Positions 36,449 through 45,200 of a stretch of 64,000 bases of DNA are shown piece after piece. Each line of letters begins with the position of its first letter. Positions within the stretch are counted from its first letter, which is position 1. The stretch is from Acetobacteraceae bacterium H6797 (GTDB taxonomy: Bacteria; Pseudomonadota; Alphaproteobacteria; Acetobacterales; Acetobacteraceae): assembly GCA_015223225.1 (NCBI GenBank), contig JADFCQ010000003.1, positions 434,001 to 498,000 on the forward strand, written 5' to 3'. A program made the position numbers and the translations under genes. The notes beneath the pieces were generated by a model. It was not told the origin of the DNA. It saw only the letters and a program-made list of their open reading frames with translations, and did no database searches.

Positions 36449-36742
36449 TTACAGGCTTTCCTTCATCGTCCCGGCCCACACCGCCAGGATGTCGCCTTCG
36501 AGTTTGTTATCCTCGGCCACGACGACGCTGAAGATGCCGAGCGTGTCGGCGAACTCCTCCACATTGAGATGACCGCGCGCCTGCAGGGCGGTCAGGAGCA
36601 TGGTGAGCGCTTTGCCTTGCGCTCCGATCAGGGCTCGTTCCGTCGGCGTGATCCGATGGCGGCGCATGCGCCAGGGCCAGCGAATCTGCTCATGCCAGCG
36701 ACGATTATTCTTCTCATTCTGGTCAGTGACCACAGTATCCAT
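36449..36742 (-). CDS. Small hypothetical protein on opposite strand
   Basis: 97 residues from ATG 36742, seven bases after GGGGGA. It has a basic N-terminal half (EKNNRRWHEQIRWPWRMRRHRITPTERALIG) and a helical C-terminal half (LTMLLTALQARGHLNVEEFADTLG). I do not recognise the family. It is the only minus-strand gene inside the conjugation core, so it is probably controlled on its own and may be a regulator or moron-like insert. Confidence 0.5.
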   Translation of the reverse strand: MDTVVTDQNEKNNRRWHEQIRWPWRMRRHRITPTERALIGAQGKALTMLLTALQARGHLNVEEFADTLGIFSVVVAEDNKLEGDILAVWAGTMKESL

Positions 36743-37087
36743 AAGCATTCCCCCACCGTCTTGGCGCCCTGGCGCCGGGACGGTTGAACACGTGTGAACA
36801 CTGGGAACCACGCCCCACGTATTTCCCACGCCGAGCAAGCCCGACGCTGATGGGTCTTCTATTCCGTGGGCCGCCCGACATGGTCGGAGGCCCAGCGTTC
36901 AAACGCATGATGCGATCGCTCCGGTGTTCAAGCCGAAAGCGACCCTCGCCCTATGCCATAGGATTTCGGTCCTGCCCATCCTGCGCAGTCGCTTTGGTCG
37001 AAGCCCGGAGAATGGGCGTCAGGCTCTTCCAATGGAAATCACCGCCTTGGCTTGATAGCTATCTCAGGTTCAACTGGGAGATAGTTC
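36743..37087. other. Gene-free region with helically phased direct repeats
   Basis: 345 bp between divergent genes. TGAACAC occurs at 36785 and 36795, one helical turn apart, around a CACGTG core, 43 bp upstream of the minus-strand gene: a candidate operator. A plus-strand frame at 36784 lacks coding character. The rest shows nothing recognisable. Confidence 0.4.
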
Positions 37088-37771
37088 ATGCGGCATGCGG
37101 TCTTTCTTGGCGTGGCGGTCATCGCTCTTTCGGGCTGCTCTGATCCGAAGGCGGCCAGCAAGGGCAATTTCAAGACGGCGGTCGACGCCTATATCTCGCA
37201 GAATCCGCCTTGCCTTTCGATTCCGGCCAGTCCCGAACGCCCCGAAGGCGGCGGTCAACCGGACTTTCCGCGCTATGTCTCCGCAGCGCCCACGACCTCC
37301 GACATCCAGCGGCAGACGCAGGAGCGCCAACGCGCGCCCTTCGATGCTTTGGTCGCGGCCGGTCTGATGAGCGTCAGCGACACCACGATCAAGGTGAGAA
37401 GCGGCCTGTGGGCGAATGACGTCTCCGACATGCCGGTGCGCGCCTACGATCTCACGCCAGATGGTCGCAACGCGCTCTCGGAAGCCGGCGCGCGGACCGC
37501 GATCACCGCGCCCCAGCAACGCTTCTGCTACGGCAGACCCACGGTCGACGAAATCGTCCAGTTCACCGAGCCCGCCGACGCCATGGGCGTGAAGGCGTCG
37601 CGGGTCAGCTATCGCTACCACCTCGCGGACCTTCCCGCATGGGCCAAGAACGCCGCCATGCTCGCGGCCTTTCCGCAGCTCCAGCGGGACTCCGCGCCGT
37701 CCATCGACGCTGCGGCGGCCGTTATCCTGACCAACGACGGCTGGGTTCATGAGCGTGCCTTCCGGCGTTGA
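37088..37771 (+). CDS. Hypothetical lipoprotein
   Basis: 227 residues. Signal MRHAVFLGVAVIALSGC with lipobox LSGC (Cys17); GGGAG lies seven bases ahead of the start. The mature part has no domain I recognise; a region with VSDTTIKVRSG and PVRAYDLTPDGRNALSE suggests a small beta-rich periplasmic domain. It is followed by the structured leader of the ParB-like gene. A surface or entry-exclusion role is possible for an ICE lipoprotein, but this is speculation. Confidence 0.55.
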   Translation: MRHAVFLGVAVIALSGCSDPKAASKGNFKTAVDAYISQNPPCLSIPASPERPEGGGQPDFPRYVSAAPTTSDIQRQTQERQRAPFDALVAAGLMSVSDTTIKVRSGLWANDVSDMPVRAYDLTPDGRNALSEAGARTAITAPQQRFCYGRPTVDEIVQFTEPADAMGVKASRVSYRYHLADLPAWAKNAAMLAAFPQLQRDSAPSIDAAAAVILTNDGWVHERAFRR

Positions 37772-37829
37772 CTGTTTCCGGGACGCGATGCGGGTCTACT
37801 CATGATCACAGCCAGGCCGCGATCCCGCG

Positions 37830-37917
37830 TGAGAGAGTGAGAGGGGGAACGGGATTTTCGTGACGGGTTGGAGGCCGAGAGAGAGGCTTTCGGCCGCCCG
37901 TCGCGGAGTAAATCCCG
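37830..37917 (+). promoter_or_regulatory. radC-like structured 5' leader, copy 2 (parB-like)
   Basis: Begins TGAGAGAGTGAGAGG. Outer stem GACGGG (37862-37867)/CCCGTC (37897-37902); inner stem GGCCGAGAG/CTTTCGGCC around loop AGAGG (37882-37886). The inner stem sequence differs from copy 1 but pairs fully, which is direct covariation. GCGGAG and the start codon follow. Confidence 0.78.
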
Positions 37918-40053
37918 ATGGCTACTGCCGTTCAGAAGATCACCCTGTCGTCCTCGCGCGACATTCCTTTCAACAAGCTGGTGCTGAGCCAGTCCAACGT
38001 CCGGCGAGTGAAGGCCGGTGTCTCCATCGACGAGCTGGCCGAATCGATCGTCCGCCGCGGTCTCATCCAGAGCCTTCACGTCCGACCCGTGGTGAACGCC
38101 GAAGGTACGGAGACCGGCATGTTCGAGGTCCCCGCCGGCGGCCGCCGCTATCGCGCGCTCGAACTGCTCGTGAAGCAGAAGCGCCTGGCTAAGACCGCGC
38201 CGGTCCCCTGCGTCGTCTCCGACTCCAACGCCGATGTGCTGATCGACGAGGTGTCGCTGGCCGAGAATATCGAGCGTGCGCCGTTGCATCCGCTCGATCA
38301 GTTCCGGGCCTTCCAGGCCATGCGCGACAAGGGCATGACCGACGAGGCCATCGCCGCCGCGTTCTTCGTTCCGGTCCAGGTGGTGAAGCAGCGCCTGCGG
38401 TTGGTCACGGTCTCGCCCACGCTTCTCGACGTCTATACCGAGGATGGCATGACCCTCGAACAGCTCATGGCCTTCTCGATCTCGGAAGACCATGCGCGTC
38501 AGGAGCAGGTGTGGGAAGCGATCAGCCATAGCTGGTCGAAGGAACCCTATCAGATCCGCCGCATGCTGACCGAGACCACGGTCCGCGCCTCCGACAAGCG
38601 CGCAGTGTTCGTCGGTATCGACGCCTACCAGGCCGCAGGCGGCTGCATCCTGCGCGACCTGTTCCAGGACGACGACGGCGGCTGGCTGCAGGACCCCGTT
38701 CTGCTCGATCGGCTCGTCGCCGAGAAGCTCAAGACCTGCGCCGACGAAATCGCCGCCGAGGGTTGGAAATGGGTCGATGTGGCCATGAGCTTCCCCTACG
38801 GCCACGATCATGGCCTTCGCGAACTCTCGGGCACGATCGTCGATCTCACCGATGAGGAGCGCGCCACGCGTGAAGCGTTGCGAGCCGAGTATGACCGGAT
38901 CGAGGAAGAATATTCCGAGGCCGACGAGTTGCCCGACGAGATCGATCAGCGCCTGGGCGAGATCGAGCAGGCCCTGGACGCTTTCGAAGGGCGGCCCGTC
39001 ACCTACGATCCTGCCGATATCCGCGTCGCCGGCGTTTTCGTCAGTCTCGACAGCGACGGCTCGCTGCTGGTCGAGCGGGGCTATGTGCGGCCTGAGGACG
39101 AGGCGCCTGTTGAATGCGGCGGCGACGACGATCAGACCGACGCCGATGGCGGCGATGCGCCCGCTGTCCAGCGCGCCGTCATCACCATCGGAGGCCGGCC
39201 CGCCGAGCCCGAGGAGGACGAGGACGACAGCCTCAAGCCCTTGCCCGAACGCCTCGTGATCGAGCTGACGGCCCATCGCACGGTGGCGCTGCGCAATGCC
39301 GTGGCGGAAAATCCGCGGGTCGCCATGACCATGTTGCTGCACAAGCTGGTCAGCGACACCTTCCGGCACACCGCGCCGACGGGCTGCCTCGAGGCCAGTG
39401 TCCGGCACATCTTCTTTCCGGCTCAGTCCGACGAGCTGAAGGAGAGCGACGCCGCCCGGGCCGTGAACGAGCGGCATGAACGCTGGGGCGACCATGTCCC
39501 GGCCGACGACCAGGCCCTCTGGGATTGGCTCACCCATCTCGATGACGGCACGCGTATGGACCTGCTGGCCTTGTGCGTGAGCTATGGCGTCAACGCGCTC
39601 TTCGAGCGGCCGAATCCGCATTCCGGTTCGGGCGTCAGCCGCCATGGCCTCGACGTGCGGATGGCGCAGGCGGATCGGCTCGCTCGCGAAACCGGCCTCG
39701 ACATGGTGGCGGCGGGCTGGCGGCCGACCGTGGGCAACTATCTCGGCCGCGTCACCAAGCCGCGCATTCTCGAAGCCGTTCGCGAAGGCGCCGGCGAGCG
39801 GGCGGCGCAGCTCATCGACCACCTGAAGAAGGGCGATATGGCCAAGGAAGCCGAGCGCCTGCTGGCCGACACCGGCTGGTTGCCCGAGCCGCTGCGGCTC
39901 GCCTCGCTCGATGGCGAACAGGCCAACGATGCCGAGGCGCAGGCGGATGGCGGCGATGACACGGCGCTGCCGGACTTCCTCGCCGATGATGGCGAGGATG
40001 ACGACGGCGCCGATGCCGATGACGAGGAAACCGTCATGGCCGCAGCCGAGTGA
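37918..40053 (+). CDS. ParB/Spo0J-like protein of the ICE
   Basis: 711 residues, much longer than chromosomal ParB. The N-terminal nuclease/CTPase-type domain is clear: IPFNKLVLSQSNVR (about 17-30), GGRRYRALELL (about 74-84) and EVSLAENIERAPLHPLDQFRAF (about 110-131). A helix-turn-helix follows (TDEAIAAAFFVPVQVVKQRLRL). The rest is an acidic, linker-rich C-terminal half (DDDQTDADGGD; DDGEDDDGADADDEE) with unknown domains. It likely binds ICE DNA for stabilisation or gene control. Confidence 0.85.
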   Translation: MATAVQKITLSSSRDIPFNKLVLSQSNVRRVKAGVSIDELAESIVRRGLIQSLHVRPVVNAEGTETGMFEVPAGGRRYRALELLVKQKRLAKTAPVPCVVSDSNADVLIDEVSLAENIERAPLHPLDQFRAFQAMRDKGMTDEAIAAAFFVPVQVVKQRLRLVTVSPTLLDVYTEDGMTLEQLMAFSISEDHARQEQVWEAISHSWSKEPYQIRRMLTETTVRASDKRAVFVGIDAYQAAGGCILRDLFQDDDGGWLQDPVLLDRLVAEKLKTCADEIAAEGWKWVDVAMSFPYGHDHGLRELSGTIVDLTDEERATREALRAEYDRIEEEYSEADELPDEIDQRLGEIEQALDAFEGRPVTYDPADIRVAGVFVSLDSDGSLLVERGYVRPEDEAPVECGGDDDQTDADGGDAPAVQRAVITIGGRPAEPEEDEDDSLKPLPERLVIELTAHRTVALRNAVAENPRVAMTMLLHKLVSDTFRHTAPTGCLEASVRHIFFPAQSDELKESDAARAVNERHERWGDHVPADDQALWDWLTHLDDGTRMDLLALCVSYGVNALFERPNPHSGSGVSRHGLDVRMAQADRLARETGLDMVAAGWRPTVGNYLGRVTKPRILEAVREGAGERAAQLIDHLKKGDMAKEAERLLADTGWLPEPLRLASLDGEQANDAEAQADGGDDTALPDFLADDGEDDDGADADDEETVMAAAE

Positions 40054-40062
40054 ACACCACAA

Positions 40063-40087
40063 CGGGGAGCGGTCAGGCCGCTCCCCG
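40063..40087 (+). terminator. Hairpin after parB-like gene
   Basis: Perfect 10-bp stem CGGGGAGCGG/CCGCTCCCCG with a 5-nt loop, 9 bp after the stop, followed by CATTTCTT. Likely a terminator or processing hairpin. Confidence 0.6.
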
Positions 40088-40108
40088 CATTTCTTCGTGG
40101 AGATCATC

Positions 40109-40330
40109 ATGCCCGTCATCAACCCGCCCACGACGCGCCGCGTCGTGTTCCAGTATCTCGTGCCCGTCCATGTCGAGGTGGATGACGGCCTTGTCACCCG
40201 CGTCACCGTGATCGACGAAACCCCGGTGCGCGATCCCGCCGTGGTCGAAGGGGACGCGACCTATCTGGCCGAGGCCGTCACGGCCTCCGACGACGGTCAG
40301 ACCTGGCCCTCCTGGTCCTTCGGCTACTGA
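40109..40330 (+). CDS. Small hypothetical protein
   Basis: 73 residues; GGAG lies seven bases before the ATG. Sequence MPVINPPTTRRVVFQYLVPV, then VEVDDGLVTRVTVIDETPV, suggests a small beta-strand protein. I do not recognise it beyond being typical of alphaproteobacterial ICE cores. It sits between the parB-like gene and the third structured leader. Confidence 0.5.
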   Translation: MPVINPPTTRRVVFQYLVPVHVEVDDGLVTRVTVIDETPVRDPAVVEGDATYLAEAVTASDDGQTWPSWSFGY

Positions 40331-40353
40331 CCGGATCGGCTTCGGCGCGGCAA

Positions 40354-40437
40354 TGAGAGGGAGAGTTCGGGCCGGTCGGCCGTGACGGGATAGCAGGTGG
40401 AGGAGAGGCCTCCGCCGCCCGTCGCGGAGTATTCCCG
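40354..40437 (+). promoter_or_regulatory. radC-like structured 5' leader, copy 3
   Basis: Begins TGAGAGGGAGAG. Outer stem GACGGG (40384-40389)/CCCGTC (40418-40423); inner stem GGTGGAGG/CCTCCGCC around loop AGAGG (40404-40408). Again the inner stem differs in sequence but pairs fully. GCGGAG and the ATG at 40438 follow. Confidence 0.78.
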
Positions 40438-40995
40438 ATGACCCATGCCAGCCATGACGCCTTCGTCCCGATCGGCCAGATTCTCGCCGAACAGGTGCTT
40501 CCCCGACTTCACCGTGCGCAGAAACTCCCGCTGCGTGTCTCCTGCCACGGCACGATCAGCTACGCCGGGGCCGCCGAGGCCGATTGCCGTGACCGCAGCA
40601 TCCCGCTCGGCGACGCGGCGTCCCCCGAAGAGGCCATGACCCTTGCCGCAATGCGCGTCTCGCGCGGCGACATCCGTATCGGCCAGGACGACACGCTGCA
40701 TTTCCAGACGAGGCTAATCGTCATTCAGGACAATGCTCTCGGCCTGGTGCTCGCCGGCGAAATTCGCGCCGGCATCATCCTCTGGCAGTTTCCCGTCGCG
40801 AGCGACAGCGAAGCCCGGCGCATCGTCACCGAGGCCAGCCGGATACGCGGCATGGCCTTCGCGGCGTCCGGCCGCGGCGATCATCGATCGGCCCGCGACC
40901 TGCGCTTCCAAGCCTCCCGCCTCGAAGCGCGTCTCGTCGACCCCCTCTGGCGCGAGACCGCCGCCGACCTTCTCCGGCTGCCGCAGGCCGCCTGA
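40438..40995 (+). CDS. Hypothetical protein under radC-like leader
   Basis: 185 residues. No family recognised. It contains a mixed region RVSCHGTISYAGAAEADCRDRSIPLGDAASPEEAMTLAAMRVSRGDIRIG and a basic helical C-terminus (RSARDLRFQASRLEARLVDPLWRETAADLL). The same structured leader precedes antirestriction, ParB-like and methylase-helicase genes, so it is probably a DNA-related protein expressed early after transfer. Confidence 0.55.
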   Translation: MTHASHDAFVPIGQILAEQVLPRLHRAQKLPLRVSCHGTISYAGAAEADCRDRSIPLGDAASPEEAMTLAAMRVSRGDIRIGQDDTLHFQTRLIVIQDNALGLVLAGEIRAGIILWQFPVASDSEARRIVTEASRIRGMAFAASGRGDHRSARDLRFQASRLEARLVDPLWRETAADLLRLPQAA

Positions 40996-41016
40996 CCTCG
41001 TCCCATGCCTTCAATC

Positions 41017-41039
41017 AGCCCGGCCTTGCGCCGGGCTTT
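41017..41039 (+). terminator. Terminator between hypothetical genes
   Basis: Perfect 8-bp stem AGCCCGGC/GCCGGGCT, loop CTTGC, then TT and TCGTTT. Lies 22 bp after the 40438 gene. Confidence 0.65.
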
Positions 41040-41058
41040 GTCGTTTCAGGAGCCTGCC

Positions 41059-41475
41059 ATGGCCGACTTTTTCACGCATTTCTCCTGCCTGCTCGATGTC
41101 GGCACCCCCGACAACGCCGCACGCGCACTCGACCTCTACAACACGCTCTCGGAAGAGGGCGCATCGGAAGAGCCGCCGTCCGAGGGGTTTCTTCTCTCGA
41201 TCCAGCCTGAGCACGGCGGGACCAGGCTCTGGATGCGCGACGACGTCACCGGCGATCCCGAGCGCCTGATCCAGTTCGTGAAACGCTGCGCCGTCGCGTT
41301 CGGGCTGACCGGGCGCTGGGGCTTCCAGTACGCCAACACCTGCTCGAGGCCGCGCGTCGACGCCTTCGGCGGCGGTGCGCATGTGCTCGACCTGGCCACC
41401 GGCGAGACCGTGGCGTGGACCTATACCAGCGGCTGGCTCGCCGACGTGCTCGACGGAGGTGATCCCAATGCCTGA
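41059..41475 (+). CDS. Hypothetical ICE protein
   Basis: 138 residues from ATG 41059; AGGAG lies seven bases upstream. Sequence opens MADFFTHFSCLLDVGTPDNAARALDLY and includes TRLWMRDDVTGDPERLIQFVKRCAVAF and GRWGFQYANTCSRPRVDAFGGGAHVLDLATGE. I recognise it only as a conserved companion of the next gene on such elements. The start of that gene lies inside its last codons. Confidence 0.6.
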   Translation: MADFFTHFSCLLDVGTPDNAARALDLYNTLSEEGASEEPPSEGFLLSIQPEHGGTRLWMRDDVTGDPERLIQFVKRCAVAFGLTGRWGFQYANTCSRPRVDAFGGGAHVLDLATGETVAWTYTSGWLADVLDGGDPNA

Positions 41476-42112
41476 GATCATCGAAACCACTGTCTATCGG
41501 CTGGGCGAACTCTCCGACTCCGCCAAGGAGAAAGCCCGGTCATGGTATCGCGAAGTCGGCTTCGAGCACGATTGGCACGAGATCATCTATGACGATTTTG
41601 TCCGCATCGGCGAGATTCTCGGCCTGTCCTTCAAGACCCGGCCGGTCCGACGCTATGGCGGCGGCAGCCGCCAGGAGCCTCGCATCTGGTTTCGCGGCTT
41701 CTGGAGCCAGGGCGACGGCGCCTGTTTCGAGGCTTATTATCGCTATCGCAAGGGCGCGCCGAAGGCTTTGCGCGACTATGCTCCGCAGGACGAAGCCCTT
41801 CACCGCATCGCCGACGCGCTTCAGGCTGTGCAGCAGCGCAATTTCTTCCAGCTCCGCGCCGAAACCGCCCACCGGGGACACTACTACCACGAATACTGCA
41901 TGTCGGTTTCCGTCGACCGCGACAGCCCGACCTGGCAGCCCATGACCGACGGCGCGGAAGACGCCGTCATCGAGGCGCTGCGCGATCTCGCCCGGTGGCT
42001 CTATCGCCAGCTCGAACGCGAATATGAGCATCTGACCTCGGATGAGGCGATCGACGAATCCATCGTCGCCAACGACTACACCTTCACCGAGGCCGGTCGC
42101 CGGTTCGGTTGA
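41468..42112 (+). CDS. Conserved ICE protein, often labelled antitoxin-like
   Basis: 214 residues. The opening MPEIIETTVYRLGELSDSAKEKARSWYREVGF and the stretch RRYGGGSRQEPRIWFRGFWSQGDGACFEAYYRY recur in many elements, where it is often annotated as an antitoxin of a stability system without evidence. No toxin partner is adjacent. Aromatic-rich; function unknown. It ends just before a strong terminator. Confidence 0.6.
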   Translation: MPEIIETTVYRLGELSDSAKEKARSWYREVGFEHDWHEIIYDDFVRIGEILGLSFKTRPVRRYGGGSRQEPRIWFRGFWSQGDGACFEAYYRYRKGAPKALRDYAPQDEALHRIADALQAVQQRNFFQLRAETAHRGHYYHEYCMSVSVDRDSPTWQPMTDGAEDAVIEALRDLARWLYRQLEREYEHLTSDEAIDESIVANDYTFTEAGRRFG

Positions 42113-42117
42113 TGCCC

Positions 42118-42150
42118 AAGCGTCCAGCCTTCGCGGCTGGGCGCTTTTTT
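42118..42150 (+). terminator. Intrinsic terminator
   Basis: A 12-bp stem AAGCGTCCAGCC/GGCTGGGCGCTT (one G-U pair), loop TTCGC, ending in a T run. Starts 5 bp after the stop codon. Confidence 0.9.
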
Positions 42151-42173
42151 CATGTCATCCATTGCGAGCCCCC

Positions 42174-42268
42174 TGAGAGGGAGAGGGTCGCCGGAACGGG
42201 ACGAGTCCGGGCGGTTGAGAGAGAGCGCCGCACGGGCTTCCCCGTTCTGCTCTCCCGAGGCATTTCCC
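42174..42268 (+). promoter_or_regulatory. radC-like structured 5' leader, copy 4 (divergent)
   Basis: Begins TGAGAGGGAGAGG. Outer stem is GAACGGG (42194-42200)/CCCGTTC (42241-42247); the interior has GCGG...CCGC around GAGAGAGA. The fold is the same plan as copies 1-3, but stems are longer and the loop is not the exact AGAGG pentaloop. The ATG of the methylase-helicase gene follows. Confidence 0.5.
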
Positions 42269-45200
42269 ATGACCCTGGCTTTAACATCGGCGGCGGCAGA
42301 CGCCGCCGTATCCCTTCCCGCCGTTCCCGTTTCCGCACCAGCGGCCGCCGTCTTTGGCGCGGCGCAGCGCCTTCTCGTTCACCTGGAGCGCGGCGAACGC
42401 ATCGACGCCGCAGCGCTGCGCGGCGCGATGGAGCAGGCGTTCGGCACATCCGATACGACCGGCGCCTGGACCTGGAAGACAGCCTACGACGCCTGCGAGG
42501 CGGCGACCGTCCTGTTCCTGCGCAAATACGGCAAGGCGCTTTTCCGTAAAGCCGCATCTCCGGCAGCACGACTTTCCGCCCTCTCGAAAATCGCCGGCCT
42601 CCTCCCGACGCATACGCGTCGCTCCGAGGAAAGCCAGGCGATGCAGCAATTCTCGACGCCGACCCCGCTTGCCCTCGCCGCCGTGACCGCGGCCGCCGTC
42701 GCGCCGGGCGACATCGTGCTGGAACCTTCCGCCGGCACCGGGCTGCTCGCCATTCTCGCCCAGATCAGCGGCGGCGAACTTCTCCTCAACGAGCTGTCCG
42801 AGGCGCGCGCCGATCTGCTCGCCGCTCTCTTCCCGGACGTGGCGGTCTCGCGTTTCGACGCGGCCCAGATCGACGATCATCTCCCGGCGACCGCCGCGCC
42901 CACCACAGTCATCATGAACCCGCCGTTCTCGGCCATGGTGCACGTCTCCGGCCGCATGGCTGATGCCGCCTATCGCCATGTCGCCTCGGCCTTGGCGCGT
43001 CTCGCCAACGGCGGCCGACTGGTCGCCATCACCGGCGCGAACTTCGGGCCCGAGATCCCCGCCTGGACCGACTCGTTCAAGCGGCTTCAGGAGCGTGGCC
43101 GCGTCGTCTTCACCGCCGCGATCGACGGCTCGGTCTACGCCCGCCATGGCACGACGATCGAAACCCGGCTGACCGTCATCGACAAGCTCCCGGCGGACGA
43201 TCCGACCACGTTCCCAACTTCGGCAGGCGTTGCCCCCGACGCTGCGACATTGCTTGGCTGGATCGAGGCCCAGGTCCCAGCGCGTCTCGCGATGGCGACG
43301 CCGCCAAGTCCGCCTGTCAGCCCGGCCACTACGCCGCGTACCGTGCGCGGCTATCTCGCGCGCGCCTCGGTCGCTCGCCCGGCCGCATCGCTCGCCATCG
43401 AGCCGGAGAGCGTCGAACTCGCCTATGAAACCATCGACTGGATGCCGCCCGAGGGTGCGCGCCTCACCGATGCGATCTACGAACAATACGGATTGCAGTC
43501 GATCCATATTCCCGGCGCAAAGGCGCATCCGACCAAGCTCGTGCAGTCGGCGGCCATGGCCAGCATCGCGCCGCCCAAGCCGAGCTATCGGCCGATGCTG
43601 CCGGCGAACATCTGCGATCTTCTCTCGGACGCCCAGCTCGAAACGGTCATCTTCGCTGGCGAAGCCCATTCCGATTTCCTCGCCGGGGCATGGACGGTCG
43701 ATGAGACCTTCGATCTCGTCAAAGCTGCTCCACCCGACGCCGAGAATGCCGTGCGCTTCCGGCGCGGATATATGCTCGGCGACGGGACCGGCGCCGGCAA
43801 GGGCCGCCAGTCAGCGGGCATCATCCTCGACAACTGGCTACGGGGTCGCCGCAAGGCGGTCTGGGTCTCGAAATCCGACAAGCTGATCGAGGACGCCCAG
43901 CGCGACTGGTCGGCGCTCGGCATGGAACGGCTGCTGGTCACGCCGCTCTCGCGCTTCCCGCAGGGCAAGCCCATCACCCTGTCGGAAGGCGTCCTATTTA
44001 CGACCTACGCCACGCTACGCTCCGACGATCGCGGCGAGAAGGTTTCGCGCGTCCGGCAGATCGTCGATTGGTTGGGCTCCGATTTCGATGGAGCCATCAT
44101 CTTCGACGAGGCGCACGCCATGCAGAACGCCGCCGGCGGCAAGGGTGAACGCGGCGACGTCGCCGCCTCGCAGCAGGGCCGCGCAGGCTTGCGCCTCCAG
44201 CACGCTCTGCCGAATGCGCGCGTGACCTATGTGTCCGCTACCGGCGCCACCACGGTCCACAATCTCGCCTATGCCCAGCGGCTCGGCCTCTGGGGCGGGG
44301 AGGATTTTCCCTTCGCCACCCGCGCCGAATTCGTCGAAGCCATCGAGGACGGCGGCGTGGCGGCCATGGAGGTCCTCGCCCGCGATCTGCGTTCGCTCGG
44401 CCTCTACACCGCCCGGTCGCTCTCCTATGACGGTGTCGAATACGAGCTGATCGAACACCAGCTCACCGACGAACAGCGGGCCATCTATGACGCCTACGCC
44501 GGGGCCTTCGCCGTCATCCATAACAATCTCGATGCGGCGATGCAGGCCGCCAACATCACCGGCAGCGACGGCACGCTGAACAAGCAGGCAAAGTCCGCCG
44601 CCCGCTCGGCGTTCGAATCCGCCAAGCAGCGCTTCTTCGGCCATCTGCTCACGTCGATGAAAACGCCGACGCTGATCCGTTCGATCGAAGGCGATCTCAA
44701 TGCGGGCCATGCCGCCGTAATTCAGATCGTGTCGACCGGCGAAGCCTTGATGGAACGTCGGCTGGCGGAGATCCCGACCGAGGAATGGAATGACGTGCGC
44801 GTGGATATCACGCCGCGGGAATATGTCCTGGACTATCTCGCCCATTCCTTCCCGGTGCAGCTCTACGAGCCCTTCACCGACTCGGAGGGCAATCTGTCGT
44901 CGCGTCCCGTCTATCGGGATGGCCAGCCTGTCGAGAGCAGGGAGGCGGTCGCCCGCCGCAACGACCTGATCGAACGGCTCGCTTCGCTCCCGCCGGTGCC
45001 CGGCGCGCTCGATCAGATCGTCCAGCGTTTCGGCACGGAGATGGTCGCGGAGGTGACGGGCCGATCGCGGCGCATCGTGCGCAAGGGCCATCGTCTCGTG
45101 GTCGAGAACCGCGCGCCATCGGCGAACCTCGCCGAGACCAGCGCCTTCATGGACGATCAGAAGCGCATTCTCGTCTTCTCGGACGCGGGCGGCACCGGCC

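Noticed and set aside
36784..37143. 119-codon plus-strand frame
   Set aside because: Composition unlike neighbours, overlaps a better lipoprotein gene and a candidate operator, no ribosome site.
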